A DNA stretch of 64,000 nucleotides. It comes from Drosophila pseudoobscura. Its lineage: Eukaryota; Arthropoda; Insecta; Diptera; Drosophilidae. The stretch covers positions 4,340,001-4,404,000 of the forward strand of contig NC_046681.1 of NCBI RefSeq assembly GCF_009870125.1, written 5' to 3'. The stretch's first letter is position 1. Every line of letters starts with the position of its first letter. Positions 1 to 12,000 of the stretch are shown in pieces. Below the pieces are notes generated by a model. It saw nothing but the letters and a program-made list of their open reading frames with translations. It did no database searches and was not told where the DNA came from. A program made the translations under genes and the position numbers.

Positions 1-2796
1 ACTCAATCCAAGCATGGGGACTAAAGGCGATTTGCACACCCTAACGAGATATGACTCCCCCATTGTATGGTTACCTCGAGTTCCTTCTTCGTCCCTCATT
101 TACGCAATACGAGGGTCTTTAATTAATTTCCTTTGACCTCGTCACACTGACATTCCGGGGACAAGACGTTGACACTCACAAGAGGAGCGGACTCCTAGAG
201 GCATCCGGAGTATTTAACCTTGTTGCTCGTGACGATGACAGACAGCTGCAGAGGGACCAGTAGCTACCAGGAGAATCTTCTCCCTCCTCTCCTTACATTT
301 CGCTCATCCATCGCATCCCGGCACTGGATCGGGCGTTGTTCCACTTGCCCACATTTTCGGAGGACACGTCCATTGTCTCGTTGACTGATGATGGGCGGCG
401 TATGATTTATGAGACTCAGACGCTTCGCTTCGTCTTCCCACGACATGCGAAAAATCTATTCTGTTTTCTTTTTGCTAAAGTTTTGCCATCGAAAAAACGT
501 TAACTGTAGTTGGCTTATAAACGGTACAGCAAAAAGGTTCTAGTTTTTTCTTCATAACAATCCATGTCAGCCGGTTATGCTAACGACTTGACCTTTAAAA
601 TTTTGCTGGTACGAATATGTGGTGAATTCGGCTGAAAATGAATGGAATGTTTGATTAGTTTTGGATAGTTTTGGCTAGACTGTGTAAAAAATTGTGGGAA
701 GTTTGCATAAGGTTAGAAAGGCTACTTTTCATATGACATATGATTCATATGACAGATGGAGGGGTAATGTGTGATCCGATGGGAATCGTAATTGGTAGGA
801 AACCATTTTCGGTACCCGAATTCAATCAAGCTTCATTAAAAAAAAGTATTTTTAAAGGTGCCCAAGCCAAATAGAACCCCAAGTTAATTTTTCTATTGTC
901 TTGCAAAAATGCCTTCTTAATTAGCTAACAGAAAAGCTCAGCGAATTTTTCTTTGTGCCTTTAACGAACATCTCAGTGAACTTCGGATAATGTCACATCC
1001 ATTGCTTCATTACACTAATGACTGACGGCAGGCGCCGATAGCAAAAGGGACACCTGACATTTTCACGGCGACAAAGACGACGACGACGCTCCCGAGAAAG
1101 CGAGAATCAGAGGCGAGGCCGACAAGTGTTGAGATTCCATTGCCATTGTGCACCTAATTAAAGTGTAAACAATGGAAGAAGGAGGCGGGGACTCCCCGAG
1201 CTGCATTCGACGGCGCACCGAAGGGATTCCTTTGATAAAAAGTGGCACCTTAGGCCATTCCAATTGTGGCCACAATGCGCTGACATCGACTTGGCTGGCA
1301 TTGGGCATTGGGCATTGGGCTATGGGCTATGGGCTATGGGGGCGACGGGTAAGTGCTCATAAAGACATTCGCTTTTGTTGAGACGATTGGCACCATTGTC
1401 AACACTTGACCAAACAGTTTGCCTCTGTCGCCGTCGCGTCGCCGTATCTGCGTGTGTTTGTGCATGTGTCGGTTCCGGCTGAATATTCATAGGCCAGTGT
1501 GCCGACTCGTCAGGATCTCGTCGCTCATGCATTATGCAATCTCCCATCCGCAGCAGCAGCACCATCAGCAGCAGCAACTCAGCGACAACAATGCCAATGG
1601 TGCTGACTTTGACGAGTGTTCTCGGAGCCCGCACACAAATGAACACAAAAAAAAGTACGAACCGCAGACCAGAGAACTACGACTATGTACGACTATGAGA
1701 TACCTGCTTGATCATTGGAGGAAGACAAAGGCATTTAAAGAGCAGAAATATTCTGTCATTCTGGCAGTAAAAACATATTCCTAATGTCTTTGTGTATAAC
1801 AATGTGAATCATTTTGATTCGATTAGCCATAATACACATATTGTTTGATCTTTGATGATCTGTCTGGTATAGTTAATGCAATGGAAATGCTTCCTTCTAC
1901 TTGCTGTACCTATATGAATTCAATATACCGCGATTAGCTACCAGTGACAGGTAACCAAGCCGAATGCATTGCTAAATGGCTATTGAAGTGAGCCTTTTGT
2001 AAGTGTGTCCTGGTCTGTAAATCGATTTGTGGAATAAATGAATTCGAATGATGTCGTCAAAGTTGATTGTTGATTTCTTCGCAAAAAGCCATTGTAGATT
2101 GCCTAATAAGAATTTATAAAGAGAATACTTCGGACTATATTTGATAAACATTTAATGTTTAATGTATTTAAGGGACATCGCAACCCGTTTAAGATGACAT
2201 TTTTGTTTCAAATGTATTTCTCTGGCTTGTAATTCTACATTGGACTGGACTTCTAAAAATATTCTACACGATAAGTGGATGGTGGAAATATTAAATAGTT
2301 ATTTGCAAAGCTCATTTAAAGCTTCCATGACACTCTTAGAACCTCCTTGAACCTCGAAAGCTTTCGAAAGCTGAAAGGATAACTTTTATTTAACAGGGAC
2401 ATTTTAACATAAAAAGCTACCGACTGCCATAAGCTTTTCAAGAATTCTGTCAATTGTTTACTTTGGAAAAACTGTAGATAGAGGGAGCTATGTTGTAGGT
2501 TTATATAAAATACATATGTACATAAAATAAGGATAAAATAACATACTATGTATGAATCTATATAAATATATAGATCTATTAAATAACAAACTTATATTAT
2601 TCGTGACATTTATATGACTGCAAACTTCTGCAAAAATTTAACGTGGCGTGCAATCCAATCAACGAAAACCGAAAATGACTTTAACTAATTTCGATTAATT
2701 ACAATTAAATGGGACAAAAGCCAACGCAAAGTTATTATCGATGTGGAGAGCTTAATGAAAACCAATCGAGCATATTTCAAAGGGTATAAACGACAA

Positions 2797-2836
2797 CAGC
2801 AAAAGCAACAAAAGCAACAAAAGCAACAAAAGCATC
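2797..2836. repeat. 9-bp tandem repeat, AGCAACAAA type
   Basis: About four consecutive copies of an AGCAACAAA unit, with a final copy that degenerates to AGCATCAAC. It is a short minisatellite in non-coding DNA with no sign of being translated. Confidence 0.75.
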
Positions 2837-4807
2837 AACGAGAGCGGAATCAGGAGCAGCAGCAACAATTTACAAAAATGACCTCAATTTGATTGTTTTC
2901 AGGAAGTTCAGCGATGCGATGCATGTGTGCGTGAGGGTCTATCCATGTGTTTGTAGGCGAATTGCATGACAAATATTCAATTATTTTTCATTAAAGCAGC
3001 ATTATTGATATAAATGCAATTTTGGTATGCGTAATTAATTTGTGTTCCTTCAATTTCCTTGGTGTTCATCTAAATAGAGGCATACTTTTTTGTTCCAGTT
3101 GATCCTTTGGTTAGTTTTGGTTAGACCGTTAGAGTAGAGCCTTAGCTTGAAGTCCTGCAAGATCAGTGTGTATCTTACAGTCTCGACAGTCTCTGCCGAC
3201 ATTGAAATATTAGAACTCTATAAAGGATTTTATTCAACACATTCATTTATATGACACGTATTTAAATATGAGTGTAGTTATTTAAATTACACTCAATTTA
3301 AGTTCAAGCTCTATGCCAGCCCCTACTCAGAATTAAAAAGAAATTCCTAAATGTTGTAAATACCAGTGCCATAACTTGGGAGGCATACAAAATATTTGTT
3401 CATAATAAATAAAAATTTTCCGGAGGGAAATGCGCAGAATGCAGCAACACGGAGTGAAAATAAAATGTCAGCACAATGAAGCTGGAAAATGGACTCAGTG
3501 TCAAAGGCCGTGGACCAGGCAGAGGCAGTGGCCGAGCCAAAAGGAGGAGAGCCAGCGTACAACAATCAGCCAAAGTACAGCCACAGAACAGATGGAGAGT
3601 GCATGTTGTCTGCGTGTTGTCGACTCATGAGAGCGGACAACTCCAGCGATTATCATTTATTCACTACAAATATCCCACATACCACTCGCTCATTCACGTC
3701 TCCCCGTGAGTTTGAGGGATGTGCAGAGAGTGGACTGAAAGTGGCGGCTGGAAAAGCTTAAGTCGGGGACTTAAGAGGATAGAAAGAAATGACTCGTTGA
3801 CGCATTCCACTCGTTGAAAAGTTCGTTACTCTAATATTTAACGATTCAGAGAATAGTATATGAATGAATTCAATAATATTGTTTAATTAAAAAAAACCTT
3901 AGGCGTTTATCTCAGAGTTAAGCTGAAGTAATAAAATATATATATATAAATAATAAAAAAATTTTGAAAAGTAAATTGAAAATTGGAATTTTTACATCTT
4001 TGTATGAGAATTAATCGGGGTCTTACTTGTCTGTCAGTCGTGGAAAAGTTACTGAAAAGAGCCAATCTTCCCGAAGTCGGGCGATGACTGAAAACTGAGA
4101 AATATAATACGAGATGATCTACAGATCATCTATAAATGGACTTATTTGAAGATAAAATGCTTATAAAAACGGATGGAAAGGAATATGGATAGATCGACTT
4201 GTCTTTTGATACTGCTTAATATTAAATATGAAAAAAACCCTTTGGAACGACCGACATTTTTTACAAATTTAGTTTTAGTGTTAGCTCTAGTTCTTCGCAG
4301 GTCAGCATTTGGAATTTTGGTTCCTTTGCCCCCTTTTCGTTTCTGAAATTTTCGTTGGGGCATCACGTAGTCCAAGGCCTCCACCCTATCACTCCACATA
4401 CTTTATGGGCGTCAGCAGGAGCCGCAGCAGACGATGAAAAGTTTGGCCCACACCCACACTCCCACACATACACACATAGATAGTACGTACAGATACAGAT
4501 ACTACGTACATATTTTATGAAATTTAATGCAGCTGATAATAAAATGTGCACCAAGCGGGACACACACCCCGCAACGGAAGCCGACGGGGAGTGATGTTCG
4601 GGCCAAAGTGCAGTGCGCATAATTCATGGACTTAAAAGCGTTAAATAGAATGCAGCATGCAGGAGCAGGACGGCCATCGCTATGTGGCTGAGATGGTCGC
4701 CCCGTAATAAGCCTAATATGTATGTAAATGGTGGCAAGCGGGCCAAAAACTGTGGCAAATTGCAGACCAGCCAAAATCAGAGCCAGAATCGGAACCAGAC
4801 CAGAGTC

Positions 4808-4848
4808 GGGTATGGGTACGGGTACGGGTACGGGTACGGGAACGGGTC
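4808..4848. repeat. 6-bp tandem repeat, GGGTAC type
   Basis: About six copies of GGGTAC/GGGTAT/GGGAAC in a row. Both strands are open across the repeat, which accounts for the open frames of 93 and 165 codons here, so those frames are not evidence of a gene. Confidence 0.8.
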
Positions 4849-5707
4849 CTTGTCCCCGGCCATGGGTCTCGCCGCCCCCTATCTCTGGTGTGTCAAAATT
4901 TATGTGGATTGCGTGACCTTCGTGCATTTGTGCGTGATAAATCAATTTCATTGCAATTTGTAATTGTGTAAAATGTATTTTCAATTTGCCCAGCCCCACA
5001 TCACCCCGCGCAGCAAGGAGTGGAGGCGGTGGTGGAGGTGGAGCTGGGGTGGAGGGAGCGGGAAATGCATGATTTTGGTCACATTTCCAATTGTCAATGA
5101 GATTTCAAATCTCCGAGATTTATGCGTTGCAGTCTCACCAGCCGCGTACACAATGGGCATTTTGTCCGGTATGTCAAGCAATTTCTAAGCCATTATATAT
5201 GTATGTTCCATTTCCACGTGCCGGCGTGTGTGTTGGTCTGTGTGTCTGTAAATTTCTGTTTTTGGTTTCATGATTTATGTATGGCCACCAAAAGCCAAAC
5301 CAAATCAGACCACACCCCACATTCCACATCCCACACCCGGAGAACCCTGCCCGGCACAAAGACTAATTGCATTTGGTTAAGTTTAACCTAAGAAATTTTG
5401 AGGATGTATTGAATAGGCCAGGTGGCCGAGCTCCCATCTTTCCTTCCCCCGTTGATTACGAGTTAAGGAAAAAAGAAAACTGTTGAATGTACTTTACACG
5501 AGACCAAAATTTGGTCCAGAATATGCATAATATATGCATAATTTTGACTCCGTATTTGCAGTGCAGTTGTGCAAATAATTAATGGGTTAAAAAGAGAATT
5601 GTATGACCTTTCATAAGATTTTTTATTGAGAATGAGTATCGGGTATAAAAATGACTTACCTTTTTTAAAGTTTTAAGACCGATTAATTTAAATCTCCTCA
5701 AAATGTG

Positions 5708-5713
5708 TTTTAT
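5708..5713 (-). terminator. AATAAA polyadenylation signal overlapping the stop codon
   Basis: On the minus strand the gene ends CCA-AAA-TAA-AAC, so an AATAAA hexamer covers the TAA stop codon. A second AATAAA lies about 85 bp downstream at 5622-5627 and is the more ordinary candidate for the cleavage signal. Confidence 0.4.
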
Positions 5714-6294
5714 TTTGGGGGCGCAGTGAGGGCGTAGGTCATTAGATACAAGGTCCCAGCGTTGGTCATTATAGCCAGATTACAACCAAAATCCTTTAGA
5801 AAACAAATATGGTCAGCGGCATATCTTCCGAAGAACGATATGCCAACCACTCCGAAGTACACGGGGTTGTTGTCGTCATTGTTAGCCAAGTACGCCATTG
5901 AACCGATGTTCCCCAATAGTGCAAGATCTTTAAGCCATTCCGTTAAGCCAGGGTCCGAATCGTCGAGAATCTTGTCCACCACATCATAGATTAGTGGTAT
6001 AAGGGTCAACAAATGGAGCATAGCCACTCCTGAGAGATCCGATATTAGATAAAACTCGATGTTAGCCATGGGCAACGGCATGACTTCCAAAATGGTGGAC
6101 GAAATGACAAATGCGAATCCGCCTTCCTCATCATCCGCAACTGGCAACGCACGAAGCAGGCCCGCTATGCCTTCGACCAAGCAAAATCCAGCCACAACAT
6201 ATCCATAAGGATGCTCTGCGCTAGAAAGGTTGCGCATTGTGTAAATACAAGCTGCGATTAGCAACAGATTTGCAAATAGTCCTCCAATAATCAT
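5710..6294 (-). CDS. Uncharacterised multi-pass membrane protein, 194 aa
   Basis: I do not recognise the family. The frame is open from 6417, but the stretch before 6294 is polar and low in coding character. I chose the Met at 6294 because it opens directly into a hydrophobic segment (MIIGGLFANLLLIAACIYT); the alternative start would give 235 aa. Hydrophobic stretches lie near residues 1-18, 32-50, 60-79, 83-106, 124-137, 145-160 and 171-190, suggesting five to seven membrane passes. The loops are acidic: residues 53-57 (ADDEE), 111-114 (DDSD) and 138-143 (NNDDNN). It ends TAPPK. There is no intron, no frame break and no transposon motif, and the protein looks like a real conserved sequence rather than a chance frame. 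Its function and location beyond the membrane cannot be inferred. The nearest clear gene is about 8.3 kb away, so context gives no clue. Confidence 0.72.
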   Translation of the reverse strand: MIIGGLFANLLLIAACIYTMRNLSSAEHPYGYVVAGFCLVEGIAGLLRALPVADDEEGGFAFVISSTILEVMPLPMANIEFYLISDLSGVAMLHLLTLIPLIYDVVDKILDDSDPGLTEWLKDLALLGNIGSMAYLANNDDNNPVYFGVVGISFFGRYAADHICFLKDFGCNLAIMTNAGTLYLMTYALTAPPK

Positions 6295-7108
6295 TTTACT
6301 ATTTTTAGAATTTAGAGGGGAAAACTGTATTTGTATATTTTCTTGATAAGAAACCGAATATGTTGAGTTAAATATTCTGACAGTCATGTCAAGAATCACA
6401 TGACTCTCCGATTTCAAAGGTCTCCTCAGTCTAAAAACTTAGATAACAGATTGAGCTGAATCCTCCCCGACGATGGCGTCTGGGCAATGGACACAGCCAC
6501 AGACAACTAGGAGTAGGAATGCATTGTCGCATGCCCAATGGACAAGCGTCTTCCCTGATAACTTAATGTCGGGCGAACAGGCTCAAGTCGGGGTGCGCAC
6601 AGTTTTATTGAGGGAGTTCTTGCAATATTGGCCGGACTGAAACGTAAGTAAGTATGAATTTGTGCGTGGGAACAGGAAGAAGGCTTTCGGCATTAAATTT
6701 ATAAAAATAGCAGCCTCATCTGTTATCATCTGTTTGGGGCCCAACTGTGTCACCATTCATTCCTTGACGGCAGCTGTCTGCTCCTTCCATGTGCTGACAG
6801 TCTGACAGCTCTGGGGAGTGGGAGTCAACCAATGCTGGCATGTTTTGAAACCTTTTGTAGGTTTAAGAAAAGAGTGTAAAAAAGCAATAATATCTTTTTA
6901 GAATTGTTTGCATAGCAACTTTTTACGTTGTTTAAAGGTGAATATTAATTTCGCTTAAAATTAATCTCAAATTGTTTGTATTTTTCTGGTTGGTGTTAAT
7001 TTTCCAGATATATTTTATACCTACGATACCACTTATGACATATGCTCTTTGTAGACATTTTAAGTAAATCTTAATCAATCGATATTTTATTGGCGGTTTC
7101 ATAATACG
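6295..7108. other. Non-coding stretch between membrane-protein gene and mariner
   Basis: It presumably holds the promoter and 5' UTR of the minus-strand gene, including 6295-6417, which stays open in the same frame. I see no convincing TATA box in the first 100 bp upstream. Nothing else is recognisable. Confidence 0.4.
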
Positions 7109-7128
7109 GGTCCAGGCGGATAAGACGG

Positions 7129-7148
7129 GTCGTCACCAAAAGAACCCA
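7129..7148 (+). repeat. Mariner left terminal inverted repeat
   Basis: It pairs with 7951-7971 in inverted orientation, with only a few mismatches. Together they fix the ends of the element. Confidence 0.75.
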
Positions 7149-7389
7149 TTTCTGAGAAAGCTTCAGTCGGTTAATAATTTTTTCGGGAATTTTTATGATT
7201 AATTATCTAATGATGTATATGTTTAAAGGAATATACATATATATGTATATTTGCACCTTTCGGTGAAATTTGAACGAATTTGATCGAATTCTGAACTATT
7301 CGGAAAACGGAAAAAATTCAACTCATACGCATCAACGTACGAAAAATCGGAATGATATTGGATGAGCGCAGCGTAGGATGAAACAAGCA

Positions 7390-7735
7390 GCGAGAGATGG
7401 CTAAGGCTCTAAATATTTCTCGTGAACGTGTTGGGAATGTTTTACACGAATATATTTAAATATGAGTAATCTTTCGTGAAGGAGGATGCTGCGATTGCTC
7501 TTAGCGGAAAAAAACGCCACCGCTCGAAAAAGAGTTCGGCATTGTCGGCCAACAAAGTGAGGGCTGGAAACTGGAAAAAGGCAGAACCATTATTGGAGAA
7601 TACTACTCCAATCTTTTGGTACGATTCGATTAAGAACTGATGAAAAAAAGCACATGACGAAGAAAAATGTCTATCAGTTTCACCAGGACAGCGCTCCCGC
7701 TCACAAGGGCGTTGTCGCCATGATAAAAATGTGTG
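7390..7735 (+). pseudogene. Mariner transposase remnant
   Basis: Fragments of the transposase can be read in more than one plus-strand frame. The DNA-binding region with ISRERVGNVLHEY is at about 7408-7450 and the catalytic region HQDSAPAHKG at about 7680-7710. The reading frame is interrupted by stops such as the TAA right after the HTH block. The N-terminal part and the stretch before the second catalytic Asp are shortened. Confidence 0.75.
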
Positions 7736-7950
7736 AATTACACTACGAAATTTACCAGCCCCCCGTTCTCCAGATTGGACAACCTGTGACTACCTCTTTC
7801 CAAACTTAAAAAACGGCTAGGTGGAAATTTCAGAAATTTCAGTCTGCAAAACAAACGACTCTTTTGAGCGCCTGCACAAATCCTATTTATGGAAGTTATT
7901 TACAAATTTTGCTAACCATTTATTATGTTAAATAAATATTTAAAAAAACG

Positions 7951-7971
7951 TGGTTTCTTTGGTGGGACGAC
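7951..7971 (-). repeat. Mariner right terminal inverted repeat
   Basis: Inverted partner of 7129-7148. Confidence 0.75.
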
Positions 7972-8013
7972 TTTTTATCAGACCACATTCGTAGCTGTAT
8001 AAGTTTTATTATT

Positions 8014-9096
8014 ATACCCGATACTCAAAATGAGTATTGGGGTATATTAGATTTGTGGTAAAAGTGGATCTGTGTAGCATCCACAAGGAATCGTTTCCAA
8101 CCACATAAATTATATATATTCTTAATCAGCATCAATAGCCGAGTCGATTGAGCCCTGTCTGTCTGTCCGTCTGTCCCCTGCAGCGCCTAGTGCTCAAAGA
8201 CTATAAGAGCTAGAGCAACGAAGTTTTGGATCCAGACTTCTGTGATATGTCACTGCTAAAAAAATATTTCAAAACTTCGCCCCGCCCACTTCCGCCTCCA
8301 CAAAGGGCGAAAATCTGTGGCATCCGCAATTTTATAGATACAAGATACGCAGAATAGTAGGGGATGACTATATGTTCTAGAGTGTAAAATCTGAACAAGA
8401 TCGTATAATTATTATAGGCAGAATCAAGAAAACAATTTCATTATTTCTCTTTCTGTCTCTCTCTAACACACAGGTTTCATGGTCGGTTTTGCCAATTGCA
8501 AAATATGAGTTCAAGGATCTCAGAACCTATAAGAGCCAGAGCAACCAAATTTGGTATCCACACTCCTGTGATATCGGACCTTGACCGTTTCGTGTCCAAA
8601 TTTCGCCACACCCCCTTCCGCCCTCGCAAAGGACGAAAATCTGGGGAATCCACAAATCTCAGAGACTATTAAGGCTAGAGTAACCAAATTTTGTATCCGC
8701 ACTCCTGTTAGATCTCAATATAAAACGTATATCTCAAAATTTCGCCCCACCCCCTTCCGCCCCCACAAAGGACGAAAATATGTTGCATCCACAATATTGC
8801 AGATTTGAGAAAACTAAAAACGCAGAATCATAGATAACGACCATATCTATTAGATTGCTGAATCTGGATCAGATCAGATCATTTTTATAGCCAAAGGGAA
8901 CAAATCAATTTGCAGTGGCTACGCAGCGCCCGACGTCAGTCTCAGACTGATTTTCTGTCTCTCTCGCACGCACTATTTGTCGTTTCGTTCAATATTCGCG
9001 GCGTCTGCCGGAGGAGAGCCATACTGACTTAGTATCGGGTATAACTGTAGAGTTGCGGTGTCCGCAGCAACTCACAACGTTCCCCCTCGTTTATGA
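8014..9096 (+). mobile_element. DINE-1/INE-1-like (Helitron-related) non-autonomous element
   Basis: It starts with the imperfect hairpin ATACCCGATACTCAAAA...GAGTATTGGGGTAT. This is followed by the family's typical 5' block: AGTGGAT, then TATATTCTTAATCAGCATC, the GAGTCGATTGAGCCCTGTC motif and a CTGTCTGTCCGTCTGTC run. The centre is built of iterated blocks of about 170-190 bp, each with a TTTCGCC(A/C)CACCCCCTTCCGCC motif and CAAAGGACGAAAAT, near 8270, 8600 and 8735. The right end holds a GTTGCGGTGTCCGCAGCAAC hairpin at about 9052-9071. It encodes no protein. The order and motifs match my knowledge of DINE-1/INE-1 elements in Drosophila; the exact 3' border is uncertain by some tens of bases. 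Confidence 0.75.
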
Positions 9097-12000
9097 TATA
9101 TTGACAACAACAAATCATCGTCTGTCGATATTATAATATTGCAATAATTTTCAGCCATTGCCGTTGGTAATTAAAAGCCAATTTCTCACATTTGAACTCA
9201 TTGATTTGGCAAATGCCTCAGTTCAGAGGCTTGAATTTAATGAATTTACCATAATTCAAACGAAATTCATGCCCAATTCGTTGTTAATTCATGCAAATTC
9301 TGTTTACTCAGTAGAGCGCCTAACCTAAGGGCAATTAAGCTAATATAAAAAGCGATAAACAGAATACATACTGAATAACCAAGCTTGCACAAAGCCAAAC
9401 AAAAATGAACACGAAACCGAGTGCTAAGCGAGTCATTTAATCTGCATCATTAATCAAGAGGGCGTACGCTCTGATTATGCCGCGGAATCAGAGCCCAGAA
9501 TGCATTAAATTTCTAACAAAACAAAAAATACGAGTGCGACAACAACTCTCTCAGAGACACACAATGTTAATTTGGTCAATGGTTTCTGATAAAATCGATA
9601 GCCAAATGCGAGCGGAATTTTCACCTGTAAGGCCAGCAAATAAACAAGCTGAAAATTGCGCCAAATGCAGAGCAGAAAATTACTCAACTTTAATTAACAA
9701 GTTTTCTGCACGGCACGCTATAGAATGCGCCGTAAATGCATTTAAATTGACTTTTTTGCAAGTGAATAGCAATTAAAATAATTATACATAAAGCTCTGTG
9801 CAAATTGGATAGCAGCAAAAGGACATCAACAAAACTATGCCATCAACAGAAACCAAACTCGAGCAATCTTTCCATTTTATACAATGTCTGAAGGAATTAC
9901 TATTTTGGTTAGACAGGTGAACCGTTAGTATATATATATATGTATATATAGCTGCAGATTTCATATTGATTGTTTTTTTATTGTTTTTTCTAGATTCTAG
10001 ATATAAAATTTAAGTCGCAATAACGGAACGGAATAAGAATACGATCGATGTTGGGACAGCTCTAGAGAAAGTTTATGATTAACCTAACTGTTGACACTTA
10101 TAGTGGAAGAGACATACATCGTGGATAAAGAGTATTCAAAGCAGAGTCTTAAAATGTTATGAGCAATAAACAATCAATTTCAACTAACAACAGATCATTA
10201 AGTCTTTATTCGGTTAATTCATCCTGAATAGCCACTGTGGCCATGTTGAATAATCTCATAATTTTAGTTGACCTGGATTGCTCAGCATTGTAGTTGCTGT
10301 CTTGTGCTTATTACAAGCATTTTTGGCAAATTATTCAATGCAGTAAATGGGTGGCATTACACATTCCTCTGGTTAAAGCGGCTTAAATAAATTCCGAAGG
10401 CTGAATGGGCGTTACAGGGCATGGCACACACACATTCTGAGGCAGAAATAAAGCATTATTCCCCAACAAAAGATAAATTCCAGTCGAGTCAAGGTCTGCG
10501 CTTGTCTGAACGGCTGATGAACTGACCATTCGGATACTGGCCTAGGCATGCAGGACGAAAAATGTCAATTGGGCTTCAAGTAGCACACACACATATCTTT
10601 GCCTGCCCCTCTGGCTCTCTGTGCCTCTGAGTGCCTCTTTCTCTGACCTTCATCGTGGAGGAGGCATGCTTGTTAGTGGCAAAGCAAGTTAAGAGCTTGA
10701 CACTGATGAGTGTCAAATTAGTCCAAGCAAAATGTCAAACAAGAGGCCAAGTTGAGGGTTGGTCGAACTCCAAATATTTTGCATGCCAGGGAAAACTGGT
10801 CTGATTTTGGGAAGTGTACGAGTGAGTAAATTCCATTAAGACATCAACTACTCGTACATTAAGCTGCAGCGTTTTCTGGGGAAGTGCACATCTGATATTC
10901 AAAAGTGGAAACCTCATTCCGTTTCAGCAAATTTTCCAATGCATATTCATAGGGGTATGCTTTGATGCATTTCAAACTACACAAAATTTTCTTGCTGACT
11001 TGCAGCAATAAAACTTTATTATTACGTTGCTTTGCTTTTTTCTGTTTTTGTTTTATTATTCTGCTCTCTCTGACTCGTTTTGGCAAACATCAAATATGAT
11101 TCGAGTATTCGGAGGCAGGGAAATTCTAAAACATTTACATAAGTGCTAATTTCCTAATAAAAATTCAAAAGTAAATGCAAATGCAAATTGCGAGTGGCTG
11201 GGGGAGAGCACAAAGTCAGACTCTCGGAGCAAGAGTCGCTCGGCTCGGTATATTTATGCATGAATGGAATTCAATTTGCATAATTAAAGTAAAATGCATA
11301 GCCACTGCTAGTAAATTCATAAATAATCCAGCAATAGTAGTATATGGATTACAGCACAGGAGAGAAAAAACAAATCATTTCTCAATGTTTACTACACCAT
11401 AGGAAAATTATGCAAACTAAAATGTAATAAAATTGAATGTCAAAAGTCGTGTGTTTGCCCAAATGATTCAATTGTGATTATGCTATGGAAGCTCCTGAAT
11501 GCACAAAAAACTCAGTGGCGAAAAATTAAAAGTCATCAGAGCGTATGAGTGATTGTCATGTGCCCGACTAAGTCAACCCATTAAGGCTGTCTAGCCCTAG
11601 TCATTAGGTATAATGGTTTCCGAGCATGTGCTGGTCGGTAATCCATTGGCTTATCTTACCCCTACTCTCGCCTCCGTTCCTTATAAGCTCGGCCATATGT
11701 CGGCTGCTTGGCCAAAAACTTTTACGCATGCCACGTCCAGTCCGAAAGCCATAAAAGAGTTATTAGTTTTAATGAGGCTGTCCGTCGAAAAAGATCGCCC
11801 GTATAGAGCTCTTGAAAACTCTGTCCAACTGTTGAACGATTGCGGCCGACACTTGCAATATTTTATATTTATTTGGAAAAAAATATCGGTATTCATTTAC
11901 TTCTATGCACATTCAAAATTGCTTTTAAATTTGTGTACTTTTGTTTCCATTTGTTTGTCATTGTGTGCTGTAAAAATCAATTGACCTAATTTTGATGGCT

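Larger units (their letters stand above)
1..5600. other. Non-coding stretch left of the first gene
   Basis: I see no gene in this block. Open frames here are at most about 165 codons, overlap on both strands and are built from low-complexity or simple-repeat sequence, with no recognisable domain. The DNA is AT-rich with GC-richer islands near 1.05-1.65, 3.45-3.75 and 4.3-5.35 kb, which could be conserved regulatory DNA, but nothing in the sequence proves this. Simple repeats inside it are listed separately. Confidence 0.5.
7109..7986 (+). mobile_element. Decayed, internally deleted mariner-family transposon
   Basis: Terminal inverted repeats are visible: the left copy at 7129-7148 reads GTCGTCACCAAAAGAACCCA, and the reverse complement of 7951-7971 reads GTCGTCCCACCAAAGAAACCA; similarity extends outward to about 7109 and 7986. 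Between them are pieces of a plus-strand mariner transposase in different frames: a helix-turn-helix block at about 7396-7460 (LNISRERVGNVLHEY) and a catalytic block at about 7670-7720 with HQDSAPAH, matching the family's DNAPxH signature, where the usual Asn is Ser. Intact mariners are about 1.3 kb with a transposase near 345 aa; this copy is about 0.88 kb with stops and deletions, so it cannot encode an active enzyme. It abuts the DINE-1-like element on its right. Confidence 0.85.

Noticed and set aside
1419..1784. 121-codon plus-strand open frame
   Set aside because: Gln/His-rich part comes from a CAG/CAC run; the minus strand is also open, and there is no domain.
4502..4999. 165-codon minus-strand open frame
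   Set aside because: It contains the GGGTAC hexamer repeat and is mirrored by open frames on the other strand.
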